Shown: positions 33,112 through 44,300 of the stretch, piece by piece
How the letters are laid out: each line of letters begins with the position of its first letter
Numbering within the stretch: position 1 is the first letter of the stretch
DNA from: Macrophomina tecta
Taxonomy: Eukaryota; Ascomycota; Dothideomycetes; Botryosphaeriales; Botryosphaeriaceae
Assembly: GCA_024180945.1 (NCBI GenBank)
Contig: JAKSGN010000043.1
Location: 806,001-870,000, forward strand
DNA length: 64,000 bases
Reading direction: 5' to 3'
The notes under the pieces: generated by a model
Databases searched by the model: none
Told to the model about the DNA's origin: nothing
What the model saw: the letters and a program-made list of their open reading frames with translations, nothing else
Translations under genes and position numbers: made by a program

Positions 33112-35595
33112 CTACTCCTTCGTCTGCTTGCCTCTCTGCTTCGCCGGCCTGGGGTTGATCTCCTCTGAATTCCTCCTCTTCTTACCACTGCCTGTAGGAG
33201 AAGCCAGAACAAGAGCAGCAGCACCAGCCGGACCCCTGTGGACTTCCTTCCTCGAGGCCCTTCGAAACTGCCTCTCCCCATAGCCAGAAACGCCGTCATC
33301 TTCACCACCTTCAGCGCGCTCGTCCAGCTGCCCGGCCACGACCTCCTCAGCCACCTCTTTAACCACCTCCGCCCGGCTCTTCCTAGCCTTCTGCTCCTCC
33401 CGCTTCCGCCTGCTGCTCTGCTTGCGCTCACGCTCCTTAATCTCCGCGACCATCTGCGGCGCATAGACGAGGTCGAGGATCTTCGCCTTGCCAACGTCCA
33501 TCAGCTCGACGCAGACGGACTTATACTTCTGCCGAAAAAAAAACTCCCGAGGAACATCAGCAAAGCGTACGCACAGCACAGACCACCCCTCCTCCACCAC
33601 CACCACATCAGCCCGGCCAACAAAAGAAAAAAAAAAAAAAGAAGGCAAGGGAGAAAGGGGGGGATAAAAGAGAAAAGCAAGGAAAAAGGAGAAAAAAAAA
33701 AAAAAAAACTCACCGCACAAACCTCCACAACCCCGTCCACCCGGGCCGCCAACCCCACCTCCACCTCCCTCCGCTGCCGAGGCCCTCCTCCAAACGGCAC
33801 CGGCCACCCCGACCGCGCCCCCTCCGCCAGCGCATCCACGACCCTCCACACCATCGCCACCAGGTCCGCCTCGTCGTAGAACGGCCGCGGCCCCCGGAAC
33901 CGCGCCGCCGCGCCGCCGCCGCCGCCGCCGCTCGCTGCGGGCTCCGCTGCGCCCGCGGTCGTCAGGACGGCGGCGTAGAGCGCTTGCGCGAGCGCGAGTT
34001 TGTCGCATGCGGAGCGCAGCTGGTAGGGCGATGGCGGGTCGGGCGCGGTGCGGCCGTGGCGGGCTTTGCGGAGGGAGCGGGAGGTCGCGGGCGTGGTGGG
34101 TTTGGCGGAGCGGGGGAGGGTGGCGTACGGGGGGTAGGTGATGGTGGTGGTGATAGTGTTAGTAGTGCTTAGCGCTGCAGCGTAGAGGCTCGCGTGATGG
34201 AGGCGGCGGGCGGCGAGGAGCTGAGAGCGTGGTAAAGCTTGTTAGAGAGGGTGTTGGTGGTGTTGGGCGGCGGGGCGGGGGGGCTTGCGTACCTTGGCGA
34301 AGCCGGAGGGCGCGTAGATGAGTGCGAGCACGCGCGGCTTGATCTCTTGGAGCACGAGCACGGCGCTGGCCTTCTCTTTCTGTTCTGCAGTAAGCCTGTT
34401 CCTCCTTTGCGCATTTTGGCCCAGCACATGCCTTGAGAGTGCCCAGGATAGCGCGCTTGCGGTCGTCCCAGCTGTGATATACGATATCACCCTGCAGCAG
34501 CCTGTGTTCGGGCTGCAAGGAATCGCGAAAGCCCCGTCTATATCCATCGGCGATGAGGTCCTGGACAGCACATCAGCGGCCTCTGCCGGCGGAAGGAGTG
34601 GGCACCGCACTTACAGCAACCCAGTAGGCCATGGCAACGATTTTGCTTGCCGTAATCGACCATCTCGAAGCAGACTGCGTGAGAAGAGCCATGCCGGGGG
34701 TTCCAGGAGCGTCCAGAGCCTCGCTAACGTCGGTGATGGCATCATATATCTCGCCAGTCAGTTTTTCCATCTCCTCAGTTATGAGATTGGCGACGGCACG
34801 GTTTATGGTATTCTCATCCCGCCAATACCGCTTCTTGCGAGCCTGGCGTGCGGCGGCCGATGTGGTGAGCTTGGCCTCCGGGGGCAGGTCGTCCCATGGC
34901 TTGTAGGGAGAATATCCGCCTGCTGGAACGTACGTGGGCGCGTTTGGGGGCGGGGGTGGGGCATTCGGCAGGGTGGCGGGGACTTGCCCAGCGCGTGTCT
35001 GGATGATGGCTCCAGTGTTGACCTCAGCAGAGCCTGACTTGTTGACCGAAAGCCTAGGGCGGTCGTGGGGATTTGTCAAGCTGAAAGTTCCCAGCGGAGG
35101 CCGTTCGAACGAGCTAGGAAACTGAATGTTATTTAGTTGGAAGATTTGATGGCTGGCATAGGGGACACCGGGATACTGGGCGCGGCCCGGAGCAGCGATC
35201 AGCCCAGAGGTGGTGTTGCGGACCACGCTGCCCACATTCCCAGACCGACGCCTTCCGCGACCGTCCCAGGGCGGATGCATCTCGACAGCGCGATGGTGGT
35301 TTGGGGTGTAAAAGAAGAAGAACCTGCTGTGCAGCTTGCGCGGATTAATAGTTGGGGCGGGGGTCTGGAGCGCGTTGATCCGACGATGGAAGGTGGAGTA
35401 GGCTTCGGGCGGAAGATCTAAGTCATCGCAGTCGAGGCGGATGATGCGCCCTCCAACCTTGCGGTTCTTCATATGGTCAGCAGCCGTCCGGCTCTCGAGG
35501 TTCGTGTTGATAGCAGCGTCGTCCTCCTGAGCGGGCGGAGTGGGAAGGGGAGCGGGGGCGGCCTTGGCCGCGGGCTCAGTCTCGGAGGAGTCCAT
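33112..35595 (-). CDS. unrecognised two-module protein B (706 residues), paralogue of the gene at 1290-4922
   Basis: Exons 35595-34615, 34560-34432, 34379-34293, 34220-33714 and 33528-33112; every junction is phase 0. The second intron is GC-AG. The N-terminal 300 residues are Pro-rich. Module 1 (residues ~315-399) is IVAMAYWVAVDLIADGYRRG, a charged segment, then VLALIYAPSGFAK. Module 2 (~517-593) is LVAMVWRVVDALAEGARSGW, then ILDLVYAPQMVAEIKER. The two openings align almost residue for residue, showing an internal duplication. A basic coil (RKQSSRRKREEQKARKSR) and a lysine-rich end (GKKRRNSEEINPRPAKQRG) suggest nuclear location. The first two intron positions match protein A. A poly-Gly run (about 33903-33932) sits between the modules. 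Function unknown. The exon around 34379-34293 is the least certain because it depends on a non-canonical donor. Confidence 0.65.
34380..34431 (-). other. GC-AG intron in two-module protein B
   Basis: Donor AAG|GCATGT and acceptor GAACAG|AAAGAG, 52 bases. No GT donor with either nearby acceptor keeps both flanking frames open: the only one of right length, 4 bases further in, creates a TAA at the join. AG|GCATGT is the usual consensus of rare GC-AG introns. Confidence 0.55.
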
Positions 35596-35763
35596 AGCTG
35601 GCGACGGGTATGGTGGACAAGTGGTTGATTAATTCGTTTGGTATATGTACATAGCGGCCACTGAGGACCCTGCATTACCAAACGCGTTCCAAAACGCGTC
35701 ACGTGGCAAGGAGGGCGGATCTCCGCCCATGTGAATTACGTATCTTCTCTTCATTTGTTTCCT

Positions 35764-38732
35764 TCACCATGGGCTCAGCGACCACGGCCTCTCCCCGGTA
35801 TCCCACTTCGCAGGCTCAGCGCCCATCTCGAAAACCAGCTCTCCGCCATCAACCAGCTCCGAATGGTGCAACCACGCCCGATCAAGTGCAGCGCCATTAA
35901 GCGTCACGCGTTGGGGGTAGAAGGTCGTAGCAGACAGGTTGGTGGCCTTGACTTGCAGCGACGTCATCTGCTCCGTGCCAGGGAATAGGCGCAGGGTCAG
36001 AGACGAAAAGCGAGGGGCGCCAAGGAGATAAAGAGGCTGACCAGCAATGGGATACTACGGGGACACGTCAGGTTCTCTTTCGAACTAGTTGCCTCGCGCA
36101 TAGGAGTAGTCGGTGATCCACTTACCAGCCCGATCAGATTGAAGATGAGCCAGGACGGCAGCGCGCCGCTGTCGATGTTTCCGGGATAACCGTTTCTGGC
36201 GTCGCTGTAGAAGGCATCGACAATGGCACGAGACTGGTTGACCGTCTTCCAGTTGTTCCCAGGCACATAGTTGTACAGGAAAGGCGTCGCAAACGAAGGC
36301 TCATTGCCTGCGTCCTTGTCAGTCACCGCTTCGTGCACCCTTCTGCCGCTGTCTCGAACTTACCGGGATTGAACAGCGCCGAGCCAGCATCATTATTCGC
36401 ACCCACACTCGTCCCAAAGCCAGGCAAGAAAGACGCGTCCAGACGTGCCAAGAACGCGTCATCCCCGCCCATCAGCTCCACCACCTTGGCCATGTCGTGC
36501 GGCGCCGCTGAGAAGCTCGTCTCCCACACCTTCGCCTCGTAGATATCGCTGCCCCACCCACAGCGGCCACAGCTCCTCGGATCATAGCTGGAGAAATTCC
36601 ACGCGCCGTCTGCGTCCCTCGCGCCCACGAAGCCGGTGAAGGTGCCGACGCCCTCGAGCGTCGTGTTCGCCGAGGGATTCCACTGCTCCGTCCACCACCC
36701 CGCGCGCTCGCGGTACCGCGCCACATCTGCGTCAGCGACCGACTCGTTGCCCAACGCCTGCAGCCCGCTGGCGACGCTCCACACGGCGAAGTCGTTCTGC
36801 GGGTACTCGACGCCGCGGCTGAGGCTGCGCGTGTGGTTGCGAGTGAGGTAGTGCAGGGTGAGGTATTCGTCGAGCGCGCCACGGCCCTCCTTGGTCGCGC
36901 CGTCAAAGGCGACCGGGTCGACGTTGCGGGCGGGCGGCACGTCGGCGTCCTTGACGAGCGCGGCGTACGCGTCGCTCCAGTCGGAGGCGCTGAGGGCCAG
37001 CTCGCCGCGGCCGCGCGTGCGGTTGGAGATGACGGACTTGGCGAAGGCGTCGGCGAGGACGGTGTCGGCGTGCGTGCCGCCCTGCACGCGGCCGTTCCAG
37101 TTGGCGGTGCGGCCGGCGGGCAGGTAGCCTTCGTACTTGAAGATGTTGACGAGGCCTTTGAGGACGCGCGTGTAGGTCGAGGTGAAGAAGAGATGGTAGA
37201 GGGGCAGCGTGGTGCGATACGTGTCCCAGAGCGTCTGCCGGGAGAATGGTCAGTAAAGCCTCTCCCAATCCATCCCCAATCTCATATCCATCCCCAATCT
37301 CATATCCTCCCCCCAAAAGAAAAGAAAAAAAAATCGAGAGAGCACTCACATAGTGATCATCGAAATACGGCTTCTCCTCATCGCTCTCCCACCACGGATT
37401 CTCACCAGTCTTGTCCGTGGGCATCAGCCCCGTCTGATACAGCGACGTGTACAGCATCCGCTTCAACGTCGCGTTGCCGTTCTCCGCACTGCCGTCCTCC
37501 TCCAGCTGCACCGCGCCCAGCACGCGCTCCTCCCACTCGGCCCGCGCCTGCTCCACCACCTCCTCGAACGCGAGGCTCGCCGGCAGCTCGTCGGCCGCGT
37601 GCGCGCACGCCTTGGCCGCGGAGATGTACGAGATGCCCACCTTCGCCTCGACCACGGCCGGGCCGCTGGCGTTGGCGCGGCCAGCCGCGTCGCGCGTCCA
37701 GCTGAACAGCGCGCCCAGCCCCAGCCCGCTGCCCGCCGACGACCGCACGTCCGTGTACGACCGGACCACGGGCCGCTGCTCCCACAGCGGCGGCACGGCC
37801 GGGTTGTACGGCCAGCTCAGCGTGCCGGCGCCGTCGACGCGGCCGCCAGGCCCCTGCGCGGCGTACGCGTTGGACGGCACGAGCGGCGAGGTCGCGGGGA
37901 TGGAGAAGTTGCCGCAGAAGTGCAGCGTGTGCATGTCCGGCTGCGACCAGCCGCCGAAGTAGGAGGCGCTGCCGGCGTAGGAGGGCTGGTGGGTCGAGGG
38001 CGACTGGTGGGTGGTGAGCGCGCCGTGCAGGTATTTTTGGGAGTACGACTGCGCGTCCCAGTCCCAGGCGGGGAGGACGTGGGTGAGGTCGACGAGGACG
38101 TGGGGGTCGGCGGAGGGGTCGGCGTCTTGGGAGAGCGTGGGCATGGAGGAGGAGAGGTTGCCGGGCGAAGGGTCGGAGGGGAAGGTGTAGCGGATGAAGG
38201 CGGAGTGGTTGCTCGAGGTGACTTCGATCTTGATGCCGTTGAGGAGGGTGGTGGTGAAGAGGCCGACGGAGGCCGATTCCAGGGCGAGCGAGCGGTTTTG
38301 CCAGTAGGTCGTGTTGTCGCCCAGGTTGATGTTGTCCAGGGGGCCGAGGAGGGGCATTTGCGAGATCAGGCCGTCTGGGCACGCATGTCAATGCTGCAGT
38401 CACTCTTTCACGCGGGCCCATTGCAGCTTACATGTCGGGACGCCGCCGCTGCCGCTGACGTGGGTCATGCTCACGGCAGTCACGTTGCCAATCGGGCTGT
38501 ATCCGGCATTGCAGTCATTCCCGAGGCCGTCCGGGAGCCCGAGGTAGCTGGTGTCAATGCCGGCCTTGACCATTCCCCACGGCAGCGCGGCTCCGGGGAA
38601 CGAATTGCCTCCGGCAATGGTGGAGCCCGGCGTTGGGCCCACGGTGCCGATGAGAGGGTCGACGAAGTCCGTCAGCCGGGCTTGCCCAACGCCCGCCAAG
38701 CACAGCAGGGCGGCTGTCTTGGAAACGCTCAT
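35764..38732 (-). CDS. secreted GH92 alpha-mannosidase
   Basis: Exons 38732-38432, 38374-37350, 37234-36364, 36307-36126 and 36054-35764 give 889 residues. The first ~18 residues (MSVSKTAALLCLAGVGQA) look like a signal peptide. GH92 hallmarks in order: DFVDPLIGTVGPTPGSTIAG with NSFPGAALPWGMVK, SMTHVSGSGGVPTYG across the first intron, TLWDTYRTTLPLYHL, GGTHADTVLADAFAKS, GNEPSFATPFLYNYV across the third intron, and GNIDSGALPSWLIFNLIGLY then PLYLLGAPRF at the end. The family is calcium-dependent exo-acting alpha-mannosidases that trim mannose from N-glycans or mannans outside the cell. Several N-x-S/T sites are present. Bacterial members usually read G-N-D-D where this has G-N-I-D; one of two acidic residues is thus replaced. 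Confidence 0.92.
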
Positions 38733-38884
38733 TTCAGCTGCGCTCTTGCTCTTTCCCTGGCTTTTGGACGGTCAGCGGGATTGACGGATGTGGCGCCACC
38801 GCGTCTGGCGAGGTCTGTGTCCCGGCGGAGATGTCGGCGAGGGTCGAACGCGCTCAGCGGCGGCGTGCGGGTATGGCGGAGCCA

Positions 38885-38891
38885 TTATATA
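38885..38891 (-). promoter_or_regulatory. TATA box of the GH92 gene
   Basis: Minus-strand TATATAA about 153 bases before the GH92 ATG at 38732. Confidence 0.45.
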
Positions 38892-41335
38892 GACAGCCGT
38901 AAATGACGGCGGTGGGCAAAGACTGCGAAAGAGGGATGGTGCAGTGTGTTGCTTCCTGGTTTTGAGGCCGGCCGGCCGGCCGTGCGGGGTATCGATCTCC
39001 GAGAAAACGTGGGGAGAGGCGGATTGGCGTGTCGAATTACTCGGATAAGAATCCGCCGACGTGCGATGACGGAGGTGGCTCTTGCCGGGGGACGCACTGC
39101 TCATGTCTGCAGAGTCATGTTGTGGGGAGCCAATCCCGTGAAGTCACGGAAGCGGCCTTTCCGGGCTCAGGAACCCCCGACTAGCTTGTGCGCCTCGTGC
39201 AACTCTGTTCCGCCGCCAGAGTCATTCTCTCAGAGACTGGACTCCGAAGTGGGCGCCATCGACTCAGGATTCGGGCCGTTGAAGGAGACCCAGATACAGG
39301 ACCCAGCCGACCAGAACTTGCCCATTGTTCTCTGGGCTGTTGCCAGACAAGGCAGAGCGCGCCTGCCCCCCCTATTCGCCAACCAGTGACGGGAGGCTTC
39401 ACTTTCCCAAGCTCTTCTCTCTGCTGCTTGCTTCGTGTCAGCCCAGCTTTCCCTCATCACTGCATGCAGGGCCAAACATTCCAAACCTCATTCTGTACCC
39501 AACCGAGGCACAAAAGGGATAAACTCGGATCATGGTCAAGCGCGGCCGAGGAACGTCAGGACGCTCTAACGGACGCAAGCCAGCAAGATCCCGCCCAAAG
39601 CACTACGTCCTTGCAAAGAAAAAATAGCCATGAGCTAGAACTTTCTTTGCATCTTATAGAAGACAAATCCTCTCATGGCAGAGGTCCCGTACCTCATACA
39701 CCTCGAGTAGCACTAGGCCCCGACGACCCCGGTCTCGCTTATATGTTTGACCCCGAAGGTGAGAGGAACCACCGTAGCCTGACTCAGACGAGGAGATTCA
39801 CCCAGTTTCCGCTCCGGTTGGCGGCAAGCTCGATGTAGTTGCTGTCAGCACAGCTCAATTCAATACAGCCGTCTGGGGCTGACAGATGATTTGATGGAAT
39901 ATCGCCATCACCACTTGCTTCTTAATCGCAGAACGTACAGACGTCTGAAACACAACGGAGAGATGCCGGTCGGGAGGACTTCTTGCTCCAAAACTTGGAA
40001 TTCTCTAACACTTATGGATGGCTAGACAAGGGTTGCGTTGTGCTATCAGGCGAGAAGTTCATCAAGTTGGCATGCGATGCAGCAGATCGATTGGGTCACG
40101 CCAAGTGCCCACTCACCAGGTTCCGGTATCCCAGTAGCGCCTTGTATGTCTCTGCACGCCACTGTGATAGCAGTAAGCAGATTGCGTGGCTGAGCGCTGT
40201 GGGGCTCAAGAGATTCGCATTGCCGAGTGCGTCTCTGCCGTGCAACCCGCGCGGTGCGGTACCATGCAGCGCTTATCTTGCATACTGGTTCTCGATTTCC
40301 ATTTTGGGTTAGCTGCTGGGAGACACAATCCCATTGGTCGATCGTCCACCAGCTGGAACCATCAAGCCAAGGGGTTCAGCTGTGGGCGGGTCATGCGGCA
40401 ACTTCGCCTCCCATGTCTGGCCGTGGGCATGAAACGCCAGGGTGGGCCTGTGGCCACTCCTGGCTGCTGTTCACGACGCCATGTGTGCGCGCCTCGCGGG
40501 AGCTAAAAGCTGAAGCCGGGTCGGCGGCAGAGACCAGATCGGATGGGCCATCTGCGATTGGCTGCCCTTCACGATTTGCCAGCGCTGCGGTTACACGAAA
40601 AAAAGCCACTCCATGCCTGTGGTCCGCTCGGGTGCGTGGCCCCACTTGAGCTACGTTCTGCCAGAGCAAGAAAGCCGTGGTGCCGTTCCACCGTCTTTTG
40701 CTTGTTCGCGACCAATCCACTCAGCCGCATTCCGGCTGATTTGCATTTACTTGCCTTGCAAACAGAGAAGCAGCCTCGTTTTGCCGAATTACCCTGCTGA
40801 GAACTGCCTTTTTCAGCCTTGCGCGTGGGAGGCATCCTCGTGGTTCACTGGCGATGGATGGGCAAAGTAAACCCTTGGACACCTGATTCCACAGACGCCA
40901 GTCTGCTCCATGTGTTGTACACTTGATTGTCCATTCTATCCCCGCTGGTGAGCCGTTCTCTTACCGTCTTCCTTACGTTGCCCGCTCCGCATGCCTACTG
41001 CCGGCATGACCAGCCCCGCTTTTTTCTGCTGGCCACCACACCTCGCCAGCCAATATTGCTTCACGACCAGGGTCAGGAATAAGTGGCTAGCTGAGCTGCA
41101 AAAGCACTTGGATGAAAGGATGCTTATGCGCGGCGTACTACTGGGGTCTACGGGTAGCGTCAATTGGGTTTCCATGGCCCTGTTTCCCAGCTCGTCTTGT
41201 GCTGGAAATCTCTTGCTATTTAAGATTCGGCCGCCTGGTCCTGAGCGGACACCACGCTGAGCCAGCGCCTTGCCACCAAACACAATCAACACATTCTTCT
41301 GCTTGAAAATCCGCCCGCTTTTCCTGCTTACCGAG
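38892..41335. other. intergenic (2.4 kb), shared upstream region of GH92 and the CorA-like gene
   Basis: Divergent genes flank it. Short frames on both strands, none with family features or splice logic. A TATTTAA at about 41217, some 120 bases before the CorA-like ATG, may be its core promoter. Confidence 0.45.
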
Positions 41336-44300
41336 ATGGACGATACTCGGAGCGATGCCCCGGCACCTTCGGACGAATCATCCAGTCCAGGCCCCGGAAC
41401 CGTGCCTGTGGAGTCTGCAGAGGAAATGCACGAACCCGCCCTCGCCACTTCGTCAGCCCAAGCCTTGGAGGACGTTCGCATGCTGGAAGTATGGAAGACG
41501 ATTTACAGTGAGTAGCTTCTCGAGGTATGTTGATCATCTCTGACCGATTGGGATCATACAGGCCAAATTGGGCTGGATGCAGCACCATTTGCCAAGGTTG
41601 GCCTCGAAGGCCTTGGCGAACGTATCACCTCTCCAAAGGGCTTCAAGGAAGATAAGAAGCCACAACATGGCTCACTGGCTAATTCCTATTCATCATTTGG
41701 CGATGAAGGAACAACTGCAAGTGTCAACTCACATGGCCAGCTCATGCAGATCACGAAATTCTTGGGCGTTGGCAGTTCTGGATTTCTCTGCGCCGATCGC
41801 TACAACATGCCGGAACCGCTGTTAGTCCAGGATCGTGCTGAAAAGCTCATGAAAATGTCAACAGACTACAGCTACAGAACTGGCTTCTTCTTGGAAGGCT
41901 TTCAGGATCCAGAGTTGGACTTCGTCTGCGACCGTTGGCCTCGATTTACATTGAAAAGGGGGAATTGTAAGGTCCAGATGCAATACTACGCTTGCAGTGG
42001 GACAGTACTTCAGCAGTGCGTGATCGAAGAAGCTTATCCGGAGAACTCTTCGGATCATTCGGATGATTTCGACTTCTACTTGTCTTCCATTTCAAAGTTT
42101 GGGCTGGATTCTGATATCATGATTCGGGACTTGGAATGGCAAAGCCCGCACTACCCCGTTCAACGATGCTGATTATGACGACGATTCATACCATACGGAA
42201 CTTGGAAATGGTGGTTTCCGCTTATTCAGGACACATAAAGGCCTCCGCCCTGATTCCAAACTGGATGCATGCTCCACTGAGTCCGGATCCAATGCATCCT
42301 TGCCTGAACAACTAAGCCTCAAGCAGGCCGATGATGTTTGCGCAGTGCAGCTTGTTCTGACAGCATTTCTGAACGGTAGGCCATGTCCGCTGAAGAAACG
42401 AGAGAATGATTCGTCCTGTTATGTCGATATGCCGAGCAAGGGAGAGCTCAAGAAGGCGAAGCGGGTAGAGGTCACCGTGACCTATACACTGCAGCTCCAA
42501 AAGGCAGAGAAATCAACCCCGCAGGATATTTGGATCGCTGCGGTGTCCAAATTAAAGAGCATGCAGGTCGCTTTTGAAGCCAAAGACTTCGCCGCCATTC
42601 AGTTTTCGACTCACCCCAACTTCGACTTCGCAATTCGCCGGAACTTGGAACATATCCTTTCAGTTTGTTGTATTCCGATCTCAAAGTACGAGGTGCCCCG
42701 AGAATCTGCAGCTGTTCCAACGGACATGGCTGGCACAAAAAATGCTGAAGGATCGGAAAACGACCGTATAGCCATAACATGTGGTGACATATCTGGTCAT
42801 CGCCTTGTTCATTCAGCAAGCTTGTAGGTCCTCCGGACGCTCCATTTCTGGGTATTACTAAATGAATAGTAGTGCGGCCTTTCAATTCTTGGCAGCCATA
42901 TACAGCTTCCTGAACGAGATATTGAACGATCTAGTAAAGTGCGACAAGTGCCAAGGAAAGCATCAGCCGCGGGCAAGAACCAACGGTGCCTCCACTGATG
43001 TCCATGAACAACCCAGCGGTCAAACAAGCTCAGGCAACGATGCCCCAAAGCATGAGCGCAGAGACACCAAAGGTCGACAGCACTTAGACGTCCGTGTTCC
43101 AGACGACCACAGCAACGCCCCTATTGATCGAGTGGGCTCATCATGTACGGAAAGAGAAGTATATTGCGCCAATGTCCGAGGTCTGGAATCGCGGATCCGC
43201 AGAACGTGCAGCGGCCACATAGCTTGGGTATCGCAGCTTGTTCTAGCAGATCCTGCGCATGACGACCCTTTCGCCACAGATTATTGGGCCTCGGGGAAAC
43301 GCATACAGAGCGACAACAACCAACAGCCTGGCCGCGCAGGAGTTTTGACCGACACTGCCTGTCAGATAGTAAAAGCAGCAGCGTTACGCAACATGTATAC
43401 GCCGAATGCGGCGCAGGAACAGCTATCGGAAAATTTGGTTAAGAAACTAATCGGGCCTTGGACTTCACAGCTTAAAAAGGCAGAAAGGAGGCCAGAGCGC
43501 GGCCCTTACGCCTTTGCGAGATCGGCGGATGAGGTTACCAAAATGGATCTTTACTATTTGGAGGACCATGCTTGGATCTGGCAAGCCCTGAAATGCGTTG
43601 AAACGCACTGGCCCGAGTTGCTTCTGGATCCTACGGTGCGAGACAAAAGGAAGGGAGGGGCTACTTCGAAGAAATACTTCTCGAACGAAGCGCAGACACA
43701 TATCCTCAAACGTTTCACATTAGAGCACCCCACCTTGAAACGAAGGATGCTTGCGGTTTTCCGCTCCTCCAGCGAGACGAGGTTTTTGCTTCGGTCCAGA
43801 GACACCGCCCTCTTTCATTGCATGGACTCGAATTTCTTTAAGACGGCTGAATCTGAGAACACAGCGGATGTGTGGAGAAGCACCCTTTTAGCCCAGGCCA
43901 GCCACGAAGAGAACCAGACAGATGGATGGGAGAGCCCACTCAGATACGCGTTGGCACTTACCATGGCTTGCAAAGGATGGCAGATCAACCGGTCACCCAG
44001 AGACGAAATAATTCTGGAGTCCAAATCACGTTTATTTGGAAGCTTGGGGGCAAATGGCCTTTTCCCTGGGTTCCTCGACCAGGATACCAAGGCTCCAGAA
44101 ATTTTCCAGAACCCGGAGTACCGTGACACATATTGGCATGCTACATTCGAGATTCCTTACGTGCTCTGGATGCATGCCAAAGGAGCCTTGGAGCAAGATT
44201 CACCGTTTGCTGGCGCGCATGATGCAAACAAACAAAATCAACCTCCCGGTAACACACTGGGTGAAGGTGAGAGAAGCGACGGGTCTGGCCGCAGTAACCA

